This document shows, piece after piece, positions 8,144 through 16,227 of a stretch of DNA of 64,000 bases. Each line of letters begins with the position of its first letter. The first letter of the stretch is position 1. Source of the DNA: JBBRHQ01 sp963725315 (GTDB taxonomy: Bacteria > Actinomycetota > Thermoleophilia > Solirubrobacterales > 70-9); NCBI GenBank assembly GCA_963725315.1, contig CAVRYA010000009.1:1-64000 (forward strand), given 5' to 3'. The translations under genes were made by a program, and so were the position numbers. Below the pieces are notes generated by a model. That model was not told where the DNA came from, searched no databases, and worked only from the letters and a program-made list of their open reading frames with translations.

Positions 8144-9104
8144 CTAGCCCTGCGGCCCGCGCCGCATGCGCTCGCGCACCTGCGCCAGCGACCACTCGAA
8201 CGGCTCGGTCTCCTCGATGAAGGCGGTCAGCTCGCCGACGATCCGCTCGGGGGCGTCGAGCATCGGCCAGTGGCCCGGAGCCGCCGATCTCGACGTAGCG
8301 GCTGTGGGCGACCCGCTCGTGGGCGAGCCGGCCGTGCTCGACCGGGATCACCGGGTCCTCGTCGCCCCAGATCAGCAGGAAGGGCATCTGGTCGGCGAGG
8401 TAGAGCCGGTCGAGCGCCGAGACCTTCTGGCCCTCGGGGGCGATCACGCTGCGCATCGTCTCGAGGAAGGCGTCGCGCGCCCCCTGGTGGACCAGGGAGG
8501 CGAAGCCACGGGCGAACTCCGCGATGTCGGGACCGGCCTCGATCCCGAGCTTCGCCACCACCGAGCGGACCGCGTCGCCGGCCTGCACCGAGCGCTCGCT
8601 CGCCAGCAGCGGCAGCACCCATTCCGAGCCCGGCAGGGTCGACGCCCGCAGCAGGGGGTGAACCTCCTTGCCCAGCCCGCCGGTCGAGATCAGCGCCATC
8701 CGCTCCACGTACTCGGGGAAGAGGTAGGCGAGCTGCATCGCGATCCCCCCGCCCAGCGAGTGGCCGACGACCGTGCCGCGCTCGAAGCCGAGCACCGCCA
8801 GCAGGTCTCGCACCCCGGCCGCGTAGGCGCCCAGCGAGTAGTCGCCCCTGGGCTTCGCCGAGCGCCCGTGGCCGATCATGTCGGGGGCGATCACCGTGTA
8901 GCGCTCGGCGAGCGCCGGCATCACCTTGCGCCACGACTCCGAGGTCGAGGTGATCCCGTGCAGCAGCACCAGCAGCGGCCCCTCGCCGGCGGCCTGGAAG
9001 CCGACCCGGTGACCGTGCAGCGTCACCTCCTCATACGGACCCAGCGGCTCGCCGGCAGCGCCCCAGGAAGCTGGCCTCCAAGCGGTTGTCTCGTTCTCGG
9101 TCAA
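8144..9104 (-). CDS. Alpha/beta hydrolase, one frameshift
   Basis: From ATG 9104 the protein has the hydrolase signature: LLVLLHGITSTSESW (oxyanion loop), APDMIGHGRS, VVGHSLGGGIAMQLA (nucleophile Ser) and LLIWGDEDPVIP (acid). The catalytic His motif is out of frame: at about 8271-8276 one extra base turns GSGHWPMLDAPERIV into GSGPLADARRP. Restoring it gives a 319-residue protein that stops at 8146-8144. The span is 3n+1. The start overlaps the TetR stop as ATGA, so translation is coupled. The substrate is probably a lipid ester or lactone. Confidence 0.82.
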
Positions 9105-9760
9105 CTCCTGCTCCTTTCCGTCTCGACGGCCGCGAGGGCGAGCTCGACGCAGGCGCCCCGCACCTGCTCAGCGCCGACCGGGAAGGCCTCCGGCACGCCG
9201 GGCGCGGCGACCCGCAGGCCGACACCGGAGCGCGCCAGATGCAGGACGCCGATCGCCTCCAGGTAGAGCTGGTTGGCGCGCAGGTCGGCGTCGTGCACGC
9301 CGAGCTGATCCAGGACCCCGGCCAGCCATCCGATGCACTCCACCATCGAGCGTCCCAGCCGCAGCCAGACCGCCTCGGAGACCTCCTCTCGGAGCTCGTC
9401 GGCCGGCTGGCGCAGCAGGGAGAGTGCGCAGTCGAGGAAGGCGGGGTGCTCGATCCCGTAGTCGGCAAAGGACTCGAAGCCCGCCCGGAGGCGCTCGGAG
9501 GGGTCCTCGCTCTGCTCGTCGACGGCGGCGAGCAGGGCGCTCAGCTCGGAGAGGTAGCGGGTGATCGTCAGCACGAAGAGCTCCTCCTTGGAGGCGAAGT
9601 GCCGGTAGATCAGGGCCTTGTTGATGCCGGCGCGGCGGGCGATCCGCGAGACCCGGGCGTCCTGCATCCCGCGCTCGTCGAAGAGGGCGCGGGTGGCGTC
9701 GACGATCTCGCGCTCGCGCGCGCGCCGGTGCGCTGCTCGGGGTTGGCCGGTGCGCGGCAT
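9101..9760 (-). CDS. TetR-family regulator heading the lipid operon
   Basis: A 219-residue protein. The helix-turn-helix is at about residues 12-58 (IVDATRALFDERGMQDARVSRIARRAGINKALIYRHFASKEELF). ATG 9760 is used; the TTG ten codons earlier would lie inside the operator. It is the first gene of an operon with alpha/beta hydrolase, acyltransferase and SRPBCC genes. A perfect palindrome at 9782-9798, just upstream, makes autoregulation and operon control likely. Confidence 0.9.
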   Translation of the reverse strand: MPRTGQPRAAHRRAREREIVDATRALFDERGMQDARVSRIARRAGINKALIYRHFASKEELFVLTITRYLSELSALLAAVDEQSEDPSERLRAGFESFADYGIEHPAFLDCALSLLRQPADELREEVSEAVWLRLGRSMVECIGWLAGVLDQLGVHDADLRANQLYLEAIGVLHLARSGVGLRVAAPGVPEAFPVGAEQVRGACVELALAAVETERSRS

Positions 9761-9769
9761 GACTTCGAG

Positions 9770-9798
9770 TGTAACCCATCGTGTAACCAATGGTTACA
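9770..9798. promoter_or_regulatory. Operator of the TetR-led operon
   Basis: TGTAACC-AAT-GGTTACA is a perfect 7-3-7 palindrome at 9782-9798. An extra TGTAACC half-site lies at 9770-9776, 12 bases away, which would place a second dimer on the same face of the helix. The position, 10-40 bases upstream of the TetR start codon, fits autorepression. Confidence 0.75.
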
Positions 9799-9905
9799 GC
9801 GTCGGCAGGTGGTGCCGAGTTCCACCCCAGGGGTGCTGGTGGGGAGGGCTCGTCGGGTCGAGCATGGTCATTGCAAGCAGCACCCGACCACCAAGGAGAA
9901 AAGCA

Positions 9906-10298
9906 ATGACCACCAAGACCAAGATCCGCAACTCGATCGCCGCCCTCGCCGTCTCGGTCACCGCCCTCGCCGGCTTTGCCGGGATGGCCTCGGCCGCCTC
10001 GCCGGCCCCGACCAAGGTCCTGATCGAGGCCGAGTCCGGCGGCTTCTTCGGCTACGTCAAGAGCCCGAGGCTCGCCTGCAAGAGCGAGCGCAAGGTCGTC
10101 CTCTTCAAGCAGCTCGGCTCCAAGCAGGACCCGCGCGACGACGAGAAGGTCGCCATGGACCTCGCCGAGGCCAACGGCGACGGCTACATGTGGAACCTGG
10201 GCAACCCCGGCCTGCACTCCGGCCGCTACTACGCCCGCGCCACCCACACCCCGAAGTGCCAGGCCGCGAACAGCGTCACGCTGCGCGCCCAGCAGTAG
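9906..10298 (+). CDS. Small secreted protein of unknown function
   Basis: A 130-residue protein from ATG 9906, with AAGGAG eight bases upstream. Residues 1-31 form a Sec signal peptide ending GMASAASPAP. The mature domain has two Cys (LACKSE, TPKCQ) that could pair. No family is recognised. A 14-bp GC hairpin terminates it within 25 bases of the stop, so it is a monocistronic unit. Confidence 0.8.
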   Translation: MTTKTKIRNSIAALAVSVTALAGFAGMASAASPAPTKVLIEAESGGFFGYVKSPRLACKSERKVVLFKQLGSKQDPRDDEKVAMDLAEANGDGYMWNLGNPGLHSGRYYARATHTPKCQAANSVTLRAQQ

Positions 10299-10320
10299 CT
10301 CAGGTAGCCAGGAAGAGCGA

Positions 10321-10352
10321 CGCGACCGCCCGGCTCCGGCCGGGCGGTCGCG
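10321..10352 (+). terminator. Intrinsic terminator hairpin
   Basis: Arms 10321-10334 and 10339-10352 are perfectly complementary (14 bp, four-base loop TCCG). There is no T-run, as is common for actinobacterial terminators. It follows the secreted-protein gene by 22 bases. Confidence 0.8.
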
Positions 10353-10444
10353 CATGCCGCCCTCCGATTGGGCTCCGCCGCCGCGGATACGATGCTGCCC
10401 CGTCCACGGCGCGCCGAAGCCGTCGCCCGACAGTGAGGAGCGAG

Positions 10445-11320
10445 ATGATCACAGTTCGCAGACGCGGATTGCCCGTCGCGGTTTCCCTGGTCGTTGCAGG
10501 GGGGCTGCTGGCGGCGGGCTGCGGGGGCGGCGACGAGGACTCGGCCACCAAGCTGAGCGTCAGCATCAGCGAGCAGGGCAAGACGGCCACCTTCAAGGCG
10601 CCGAAGAGCGCCGAGGGCGGACTGGTCGACGTGAAGCTGACCAACGACGGCAAGCAGCCCCACGGCCTCCAGTTCATCCGCTACACGGGCGGCCACACGA
10701 TGGACGACGTGCTCAAGGAGCTGGGCAAGAACAGCGACGTGATCCCGCCCTGGGCAAAGCTGAACGGGGGGATCGGGAACGTCGCCGGGGGCAAGTCCGG
10801 CAGCGCCACCGTGAACCTCCCGGAGGGCAACTACGTGCTCGTCGATGCGGCGGCGCTGGGCGGCGGCAGCGGCGGCCCGCCTGCGACCGCCGGGCTCAAG
10901 CTCAGCGGGGGCTCCGAGGGGAGCCTGCCGGACACGCCGGGGAAGGTCACGGCCGCGACCGCCGGGCACGACAAGTTCAAGTGGGACGTCTCGGGGCTGA
11001 GCGCGGGCACCAACCGGGTGACTTTCACCAGCAAGGGCGAAGACGCGGTGCACGTGATCATCAGCGCGCCGGTGAAGGGCAAGGCACCGCCGGTGAGCCA
11101 GATCCAGAAGGACTTCGCGAGCAACGGGCCTCCCCCTCCCTACATCGATCCCAGCGGGATCCAGAGCACGGCGATCCTCGACGGAGGGCTCTCGCAGACG
11201 GTCTCGCTGGACCTGAAGAAGCCCGGGCAATACATCTTCTTCTGCCCGCTGACGGATCGCGATGGCAAGGGCAAGCCGCACGATCAGGAGGGCCTGCTTT
11301 CGGTCGAGACCGTGAAGTAG
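10445..11320 (+). CDS. Lipoprotein with cupredoxin-like domains
   Basis: A 291-residue protein. The signal peptide ends in the lipobox LLAAGC, so it should be lipid-anchored on the outer face of the membrane. The mature part appears to be two beta-sandwich halves; the second ends GQYIFFCPLTDRD with a later HDQEG, resembling the Cys-x-His copper loop of plastocyanin-like proteins, but a full ligand set is not evident. The ATG at 10445 has GAGGAG upstream. A 16-bp terminator follows at once. Possibly an electron carrier or a structural cell-surface protein. Confidence 0.72.
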   Translation: MITVRRRGLPVAVSLVVAGGLLAAGCGGGDEDSATKLSVSISEQGKTATFKAPKSAEGGLVDVKLTNDGKQPHGLQFIRYTGGHTMDDVLKELGKNSDVIPPWAKLNGGIGNVAGGKSGSATVNLPEGNYVLVDAAALGGGSGGPPATAGLKLSGGSEGSLPDTPGKVTAATAGHDKFKWDVSGLSAGTNRVTFTSKGEDAVHVIISAPVKGKAPPVSQIQKDFASNGPPPPYIDPSGIQSTAILDGGLSQTVSLDLKKPGQYIFFCPLTDRDGKGKPHDQEGLLSVETVK

Positions 11321-11355
11321 CGACCACCCGGCGGCTCGGAGCCGCCGGGTGGTCG
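11321..11355. terminator. Bidirectional terminator between convergent genes
   Basis: Arms 11321-11336 and 11340-11355 form a perfect 16-bp stem with a three-base loop. It starts directly after the lipoprotein stop codon and ends 16 bases before the stop of the convergent flavoenzyme gene, so it can serve both. Confidence 0.85.
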
Positions 11356-11371
11356 CCCAGCTCGAAGGCGG

Positions 11372-12763
11372 CTATGCCTTCGGCGCGATGTTCTGGTTGA
11401 CCCGGAAGAGGTTGTCCGGGTCGTAGGTCGCCTTCACCTGGGCGAGGCGGTCGTAGTTGCCGCGATAGCTCGCCCGGACCCGCTCCTGACCCTCGTCCAT
11501 CATCATGTTGACGTAGGCGCCGCCCGCCGAGTGGGGGTGCAGGGCCTCGAAATAGTCGATCGACCAGTTGCGGATCTTGCCGGCGTTCGCCGGATCGGGA
11601 TCGACCCCGGCAAAGACCGAGCCCCAGTTCGCGTCCCGGTAGCTCCAGGCCGTGTCGGAGGGGCTCGGGTCGTGGGCCGCGCCGTCGATCGGGTACATGT
11701 GCATGGTCGACTGCAGGGTCGGCATCTCCGCCCCGAACTTGGCGTGGAGCTTCACCGCTTCGTCGGGGATCTCGTTGACGAAGTCGGCCCGCCAGTACCA
11801 CTGGTCACCCTTCGGGTAGAGCGCGTCGAAGGCGCTCTGCAGGGCCGGGTGGGGCATCGGCTGCACGCCGTTCATCAGCGGCTCCGGGACGGCCTCCAGC
11901 AACGGGGCCATCGCCTCGGCGGCGTCGCCCTCCTCGCCCACGTAGCACCAGACGATCCCGCACACCTTGCGCGCGTGCAGCTCCTCGGGGAACGGCGGCG
12001 CGGGAGGCACCGAGGTGAAGGCGAAGAACCCGTTCAGCTCGCGCGGAGCGGCCAGGATGAACTCGCGGTAGACCGAGAGCACCTCCTCGCTGTCCTCGAG
12101 CGACCAGAAGACGGGGCCGGCGATCACCGTATCGACCTCGTGCAGCGCGAACAGGAAGGAAGTGACGACGCCGAAGTTGCCGCCACCGCCGCGGATCGCC
12201 CAGAACAGGTCCGGGTGCTCGTCGGCACTGGCCCGCACCTGCTCGCCGCTCGCCAGCACCACCTCCGCCTCCAGGAGGTTGTCGATCGAGAGGCCGAACT
12301 TGCGGGTCAGGTGGCCGAGGCCGCCACCAAGGGTCAGCCCGCCGACGCCCGTCGTGGAGATGATCCCGCTGGGCGTCGCCAGGCCGTGCTCGTTGGTCGC
12401 GCGGTCGATCTCGCCCCAGGTGCAGCCGCCGCCGACCCGGGCGGTCCGCGCCTGCGGGTCCACCTCGATCGCCTTGATCGGCGAGAGGTCGATGACGACA
12501 CCGTCCTCGCAGGTGCCCAGCCCGGCGCCGTTGTGTCCGCCGCCGCGGATGGCCAGCGGCAGGTCATGTGCTCGGGCGAAGCCGACCACCTTCGCGACCT
12601 CTGCCGCGTCCGCGCAGCGGGCGATCAGCGCCGGCCTCTTGTCGATCATCGCGTTGTAGACCGCCCGGGCCTCCTCGTAGCCGCCGTCCTCGGGTCCGAT
12701 CAACCGTCCGTCGAACCCGGAGAGCTCCTCGCGGGCTGCCTCTGCGGCGGTGGTGGTGCTCAT
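11372..12763 (-). CDS. Berberine-bridge-type FAD oxidoreductase
   Basis: A 463-residue flavoenzyme. The FAD-binding (PCMH) domain covers about residues 40-220 and the BBE tail DPDNLFRVNQNIAP closes the protein. His77 in RGGGHNGAG and Cys114 in GGGCTWGEID match the two residues that hold FAD through two covalent bonds in this family. It should oxidise an alcohol, sugar or related substrate with O2 or another acceptor. ATG 12763 has AGGAGGA just upstream. It is divergent from the LuxR gene; the palindrome at 12887-12908 between them is probably its control site. Confidence 0.9.
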   Translation of the reverse strand: MSTTTAAEAAREELSGFDGRLIGPEDGGYEEARAVYNAMIDKRPALIARCADAAEVAKVVGFARAHDLPLAIRGGGHNGAGLGTCEDGVVIDLSPIKAIEVDPQARTARVGGGCTWGEIDRATNEHGLATPSGIISTTGVGGLTLGGGLGHLTRKFGLSIDNLLEAEVVLASGEQVRASADEHPDLFWAIRGGGGNFGVVTSFLFALHEVDTVIAGPVFWSLEDSEEVLSVYREFILAAPRELNGFFAFTSVPPAPPFPEELHARKVCGIVWCYVGEEGDAAEAMAPLLEAVPEPLMNGVQPMPHPALQSAFDALYPKGDQWYWRADFVNEIPDEAVKLHAKFGAEMPTLQSTMHMYPIDGAAHDPSPSDTAWSYRDANWGSVFAGVDPDPANAGKIRNWSIDYFEALHPHSAGGAYVNMMMDEGQERVRASYRGNYDRLAQVKATYDPDNLFRVNQNIAPKA

Positions 12764-12886
12764 TCTGTCCTCCTCCTGGATGCGTGGTCGGGATGACTCG
12801 AGACCAAGCTAGGAGGTGGGCGGCTCTTTGTCATGACCCGTTCTGACTCACTTTTGGGGACCCCTGGCGGCTGCCTCCCCGGCATG

Positions 12887-12908
12887 CGATAGTCAGACCT
12901 GACTATCG
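12887..12908. promoter_or_regulatory. 22-bp perfect palindrome, probable operator
   Basis: CGATAGTCAG (12887-12896) and CTGACTATCG (12899-12908) form a perfect 10-2-10 inverted repeat. It is 18 bases before the LuxR start and about 125 bases upstream of the divergent flavoenzyme start. Its length and AT-rich core fit the dimeric site of a LuxR-type regulator better than a terminator. Confidence 0.75.
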
Positions 12909-12925
12909 ACTCCGATCGGCTCCGG

Positions 12926-15886
12926 ATGCAAGACCTCCCTGGTGCGCTACGACTCGCCTCGACGTATCCGTTCGTCGGGCGCTCGGTCGAGCTGGAAACG
13001 CTGCGATCCCTCCTCCCCAGGGCGCCGGGCGAAGGGCATCGCACCGTCCTGCTCGGCGGCGAGCCCGGCTCGGGCAAGAGCCGCCTGGTGCGGGAGTTCG
13101 CGGGCGGCGCGGCGACTGACGGAGCGCTCGTCCTCTACGGTGCCTGCGACGCGGTCGTCCGCTCCCCCTACGGGCCCTTCGTCGAGGCCCTCGACCACCT
13201 CGCCCGGGTCACGGAGCCGGCCGAGCTGGGGGCCGCACTGGGCCCCGGCGGCGGTGAGCTGACCCGGCTGCTCCCCGATCTGCCAGCCCGGGTGGCCGGA
13301 CTCGAGCCGCCCGTCGAGGCCGACCCGGACACCGAGCGTCACCGGCTCCACACTGCGTTCACCAACCTGCTCGCCGGGGTGAGCCGGCAGCGGCCGGTCG
13401 TGCTGGTGCTCGAGGACGCGCACTGGGCGGACGCTCCGACCCTGCTGCTGCTCCGCCACCTGACCCGCTCGGGCGCTGATGCCCGCATGCTGCTGCTCGC
13501 CACCTTCCGCGACACCGAGCCTGAGGCGCCCGAGACGTTCACCGAGACGCTCGCCGACCTGCGCCGCTCGGACGATGCGGTCTGGCTGCGACTGGGGGGG
13601 TTCTCGAGCGAGGAGATGACGGAGTTCGTGCGGCGTGCGGCGGGTGGCGAGCCGGAGCGGGGCCTGCCGGAGCTGGCCACGGCGATCAGCGAGCTGACCG
13701 ACGGCAACGCCTTCCTGGTCTGCGAGCTGTGGCGCTCCCTGGTCGAGACCGGGACTGTCGAGCTGAGCGAGGGAGAGGTTCGCCTCAGCCGGCCCCTCAG
13801 CGAGCTGGGCACCCCCGAGGGTGTGCGGGAGGTCGTCAGCCAGCGGCTCTCCCGCCTTGCCCCCGGGACCTCCGACCTGCTCGAGCTGGCTGCGATCGCC
13901 GGCGCCGAGTTCGAGCTCGGCACGGTCCGCAGGGCGTCGGAGCTCTCCGACGGCGAGCTTCGCGTCGCGCTCGAGGAGGCCTCGCGCAGCGGCATGATCG
14001 AGGAGCTCCCCTCGCGCACGCTGGCCTATCGCTTCACCCACGAGCTGGTGCGCCGCGCGCTCTATGACCGGCTCAGCGCCCTGCGGCGGGCCGAGCTCCA
14101 CCTCCGGGTCGGCGAGGCGCTCGAGGCGGGGGAGGAGCGCAACGCCCGCGCCCTCGCCGACCTCGCCCACCATTTCTCCAGCGCCGGGCCGCTCGCCGAG
14201 GCGGGGCGCGGAGTCGAGTACTCGCTGCTGGCGGCGCGCGCCGCGACCGCCGCGCTCGACTTCGAGCAGGCGGCGGAGTGGATGCGCACGGCGCTCGAGC
14301 TGCCGATCGAGAATCGCCAGCAGCGGGCCGAGGTCCTGCTCGAGCTCGGCTGGGCGAGCCACCGGGCGGGCAGGGCGCTGGACGCGCTGGATGCGTTCAG
14401 CTCCGCGGCCGGGGTCGGGCGCGAGCTGGGAGACGCCGAGCTGCTGGCCCGCGCCGCGATCGGCTACGAAGAGACATGCTGGCGGCCGGGAATCGCCGAG
14501 GAGGGCGCGGTCGATCTGCTCGAGGAGGCGGCAGCCGCGCTCGGGGAGGGCAGCTCGCCCCTGCGGATCGGCCTGCTCGGCGGGCTGGCGAGGGCGCTTG
14601 ACTTCCAGGGCGAGCACGATCGCGGGGCCGTGGTGCGCGCCAACGCGATCGCGATGGCGCGCGGCATCGACGACCGGCCCGGGCTCGCCACCGTGCTGAT
14701 GCGCTCCTACTGGTCGAGAGGGACCAGCACGCTGGGGGAGATCCTGGAGATGCTGACCGAGGCCCGGGAGCTCGGCGATTCGCTCGGCAACACCGAGATC
14801 CGCGCCGAGGCGATGGCCTGGCGGGTGCCCACCTTCGTGGCGCTCGGCGACATCGAGTCGGCGCGGCGGGAGGTCGAGTCGCTCCGGCAGACCGCGGAGC
14901 AGACCGCGCAGCCGTTCATGTTCCACGTCGCCGAGCACTACGGCTCGGCGATCGCGCTCGGCGATGGGCGGCTCGAGGAGGCCGAGGCGCTGGCGCAGCG
15001 CTCTCACGAATGGAGCCGGCTGCTGACCGGAAGGGACCCTTCGGGGGTCTACGGGATCCAGATGTTCAGCGTGCGCCGGGAGCAGGGGAGGCTGGCCGAG
15101 CTTGCCCCGGTGGTCAGGATCCTCGCCGCGGAGGGGCGCGAAGGGGGCCCCTGGCGCCCCGGGCTGATCTCGCTCCTGGTCGAGCTCGGGATGGAGGACG
15201 AGGCGAGGCGGGAGCTTCGTCGGGTGGCCGATGAAGGCCTCGACCCGCTGCGCGAGTCGCTCTGGCTCGCCTCGCTCACCTACCTGAGCGACGTCTGCGC
15301 GGCGCTCGGCGAGGAATCGCTGGCCGCGCTCGTCTATCCCGAGCTGGAGCCGCTCGCGGGGGCGAGCGTGATGATCGGCCACCTGGTCACCTTCTACGGG
15401 GCGGCCGACCGCTACCTGGGGATGCTCGCCACGACGATGGGTGAGTGGGAGCGCGCCGAGCAGCACTTCGAGCGCGCGATCGAGCTCAACCAGCGGATGG
15501 GGGCGGAGACCTGGCTCGCCCACACCGCCTACGAATACGGACGACTCCTGCTGAAGAGGCCGCGGGGAGATCGCTCCCGGGCCGCGGAGCTGCTCGACCG
15601 GGCGGGCGAGCTGGCGGGGAGGATCGGGATGAGCGCCCTGCTGAACCGGGCCGAAGCGCTCGGGTCGGCCCCTCCGACCGGCCTGCCCGACGAGCTCTCC
15701 GCGCGCGAGGCGCAGATCCTGCGGCTCGTCGCCCGGGGGCTCAGCAACCGCGAGATCGGAGCGGAGCTGGTGATCAGTGAGCACACGGCCGCCAACCACA
15801 TCCGCAGCATCCTGCGCAAGACGAGCTGCGCCAACCGCACCGAGGCGGCCTCCTACGCTCACCGCCACGGGCTGATCGAGGCCTGA
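12926..15886 (+). CDS. Large LuxR-family (LAL) regulator with AAA ATPase
   Basis: A 986-residue signal-transduction ATPase. The N-terminal AAA/NACHT-like domain has FVGRSVELETL, the Walker A motif GEPGSGKS (residues 45-52) and the Walker B region LVLEDAHWAD near 152-161. A long helical, TPR-like middle part follows. The C-terminal LuxR helix-turn-helix is LSAREAQILRLVARGLSNRE with ISEHTAANHIRSILRKT (about 925-980). It probably binds DNA upstream of itself and of the divergent FAD oxidoreductase. The downstream DUF4242 gene may be co-transcribed (35-base gap). Confidence 0.92.
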   Translation: MQDLPGALRLASTYPFVGRSVELETLRSLLPRAPGEGHRTVLLGGEPGSGKSRLVREFAGGAATDGALVLYGACDAVVRSPYGPFVEALDHLARVTEPAELGAALGPGGGELTRLLPDLPARVAGLEPPVEADPDTERHRLHTAFTNLLAGVSRQRPVVLVLEDAHWADAPTLLLLRHLTRSGADARMLLLATFRDTEPEAPETFTETLADLRRSDDAVWLRLGGFSSEEMTEFVRRAAGGEPERGLPELATAISELTDGNAFLVCELWRSLVETGTVELSEGEVRLSRPLSELGTPEGVREVVSQRLSRLAPGTSDLLELAAIAGAEFELGTVRRASELSDGELRVALEEASRSGMIEELPSRTLAYRFTHELVRRALYDRLSALRRAELHLRVGEALEAGEERNARALADLAHHFSSAGPLAEAGRGVEYSLLAARAATAALDFEQAAEWMRTALELPIENRQQRAEVLLELGWASHRAGRALDALDAFSSAAGVGRELGDAELLARAAIGYEETCWRPGIAEEGAVDLLEEAAAALGEGSSPLRIGLLGGLARALDFQGEHDRGAVVRANAIAMARGIDDRPGLATVLMRSYWSRGTSTLGEILEMLTEARELGDSLGNTEIRAEAMAWRVPTFVALGDIESARREVESLRQTAEQTAQPFMFHVAEHYGSAIALGDGRLEEAEALAQRSHEWSRLLTGRDPSGVYGIQMFSVRREQGRLAELAPVVRILAAEGREGGPWRPGLISLLVELGMEDEARRELRRVADEGLDPLRESLWLASLTYLSDVCAALGEESLAALVYPELEPLAGASVMIGHLVTFYGAADRYLGMLATTMGEWERAEQHFERAIELNQRMGAETWLAHTAYEYGRLLLKRPRGDRSRAAELLDRAGELAGRIGMSALLNRAEALGSAPPTGLPDELSAREAQILRLVARGLSNREIGAELVISEHTAANHIRSILRKTSCANRTEAASYAHRHGLIEA

Positions 15887-15921
15887 GCCGGCGCTGGGCC
15901 CGCGCTAGGATTCCTCTCCAG

Positions 15922-16215
15922 ATGCCGCTCTTCATGATCGAGCGAACCTTCGCCGAGCAGCTTGAGCTGACGCGCGACGACATCAACCTGATCGAGGAGG
16001 TCAACGCCGACGAGGGGGTCCACTGGCTCTTCTCCTTCCTCAGCGCCGACCGCCGGCGGACCTACTGCCTCTACGAGGCGCCCTCGCCCGACGCGATCCT
16101 CGCCGCCGCCCGGCGAGCGAAGGTCCCGGCCGACGAGATCGTCGAGGTCGGGGCCGGGACGCCCGAGTTCTCCGATCGCCTCCGCGACTGGGCTTCCTCA
16201 CAGGCCGGGGCGTAG
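15922..16215 (+). CDS. DUF4242 (nickel-binding SCO4226-like) protein
   Basis: A 97-residue single-domain protein: MPLFMIERTFAEQLELT at the start and VHWLFSFLSADRRRTYCLYEAPSPDAI in the core match the DUF4242 family, whose Streptomyces member SCO4226 binds nickel. Cellular function is unknown. It lies 35 bases downstream of the LuxR gene on the same strand. Confidence 0.8.
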   Translation: MPLFMIERTFAEQLELTRDDINLIEEVNADEGVHWLFSFLSADRRRTYCLYEAPSPDAILAAARRAKVPADEIVEVGAGTPEFSDRLRDWASSQAGA

Positions 16216-16227
16216 CCCCGCGAGCGC

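Noticed and set aside
9086..11320. A 744-residue plus-strand protein over the TetR gene, the small secreted gene and the lipoprotein
   Set aside because: It is a chance open frame. The last part is the lipoprotein, which has its own start, ribosome site and lipobox at 10445.
12947..15868. A 970-codon open frame antisense to the LuxR regulator
   Set aside because: It mirrors the codon bias of the GC-rich sense gene, has no known domain and no ribosome site. The same holds for long antisense frames at 27586-29988, 31875-33578 and 16366-17463.
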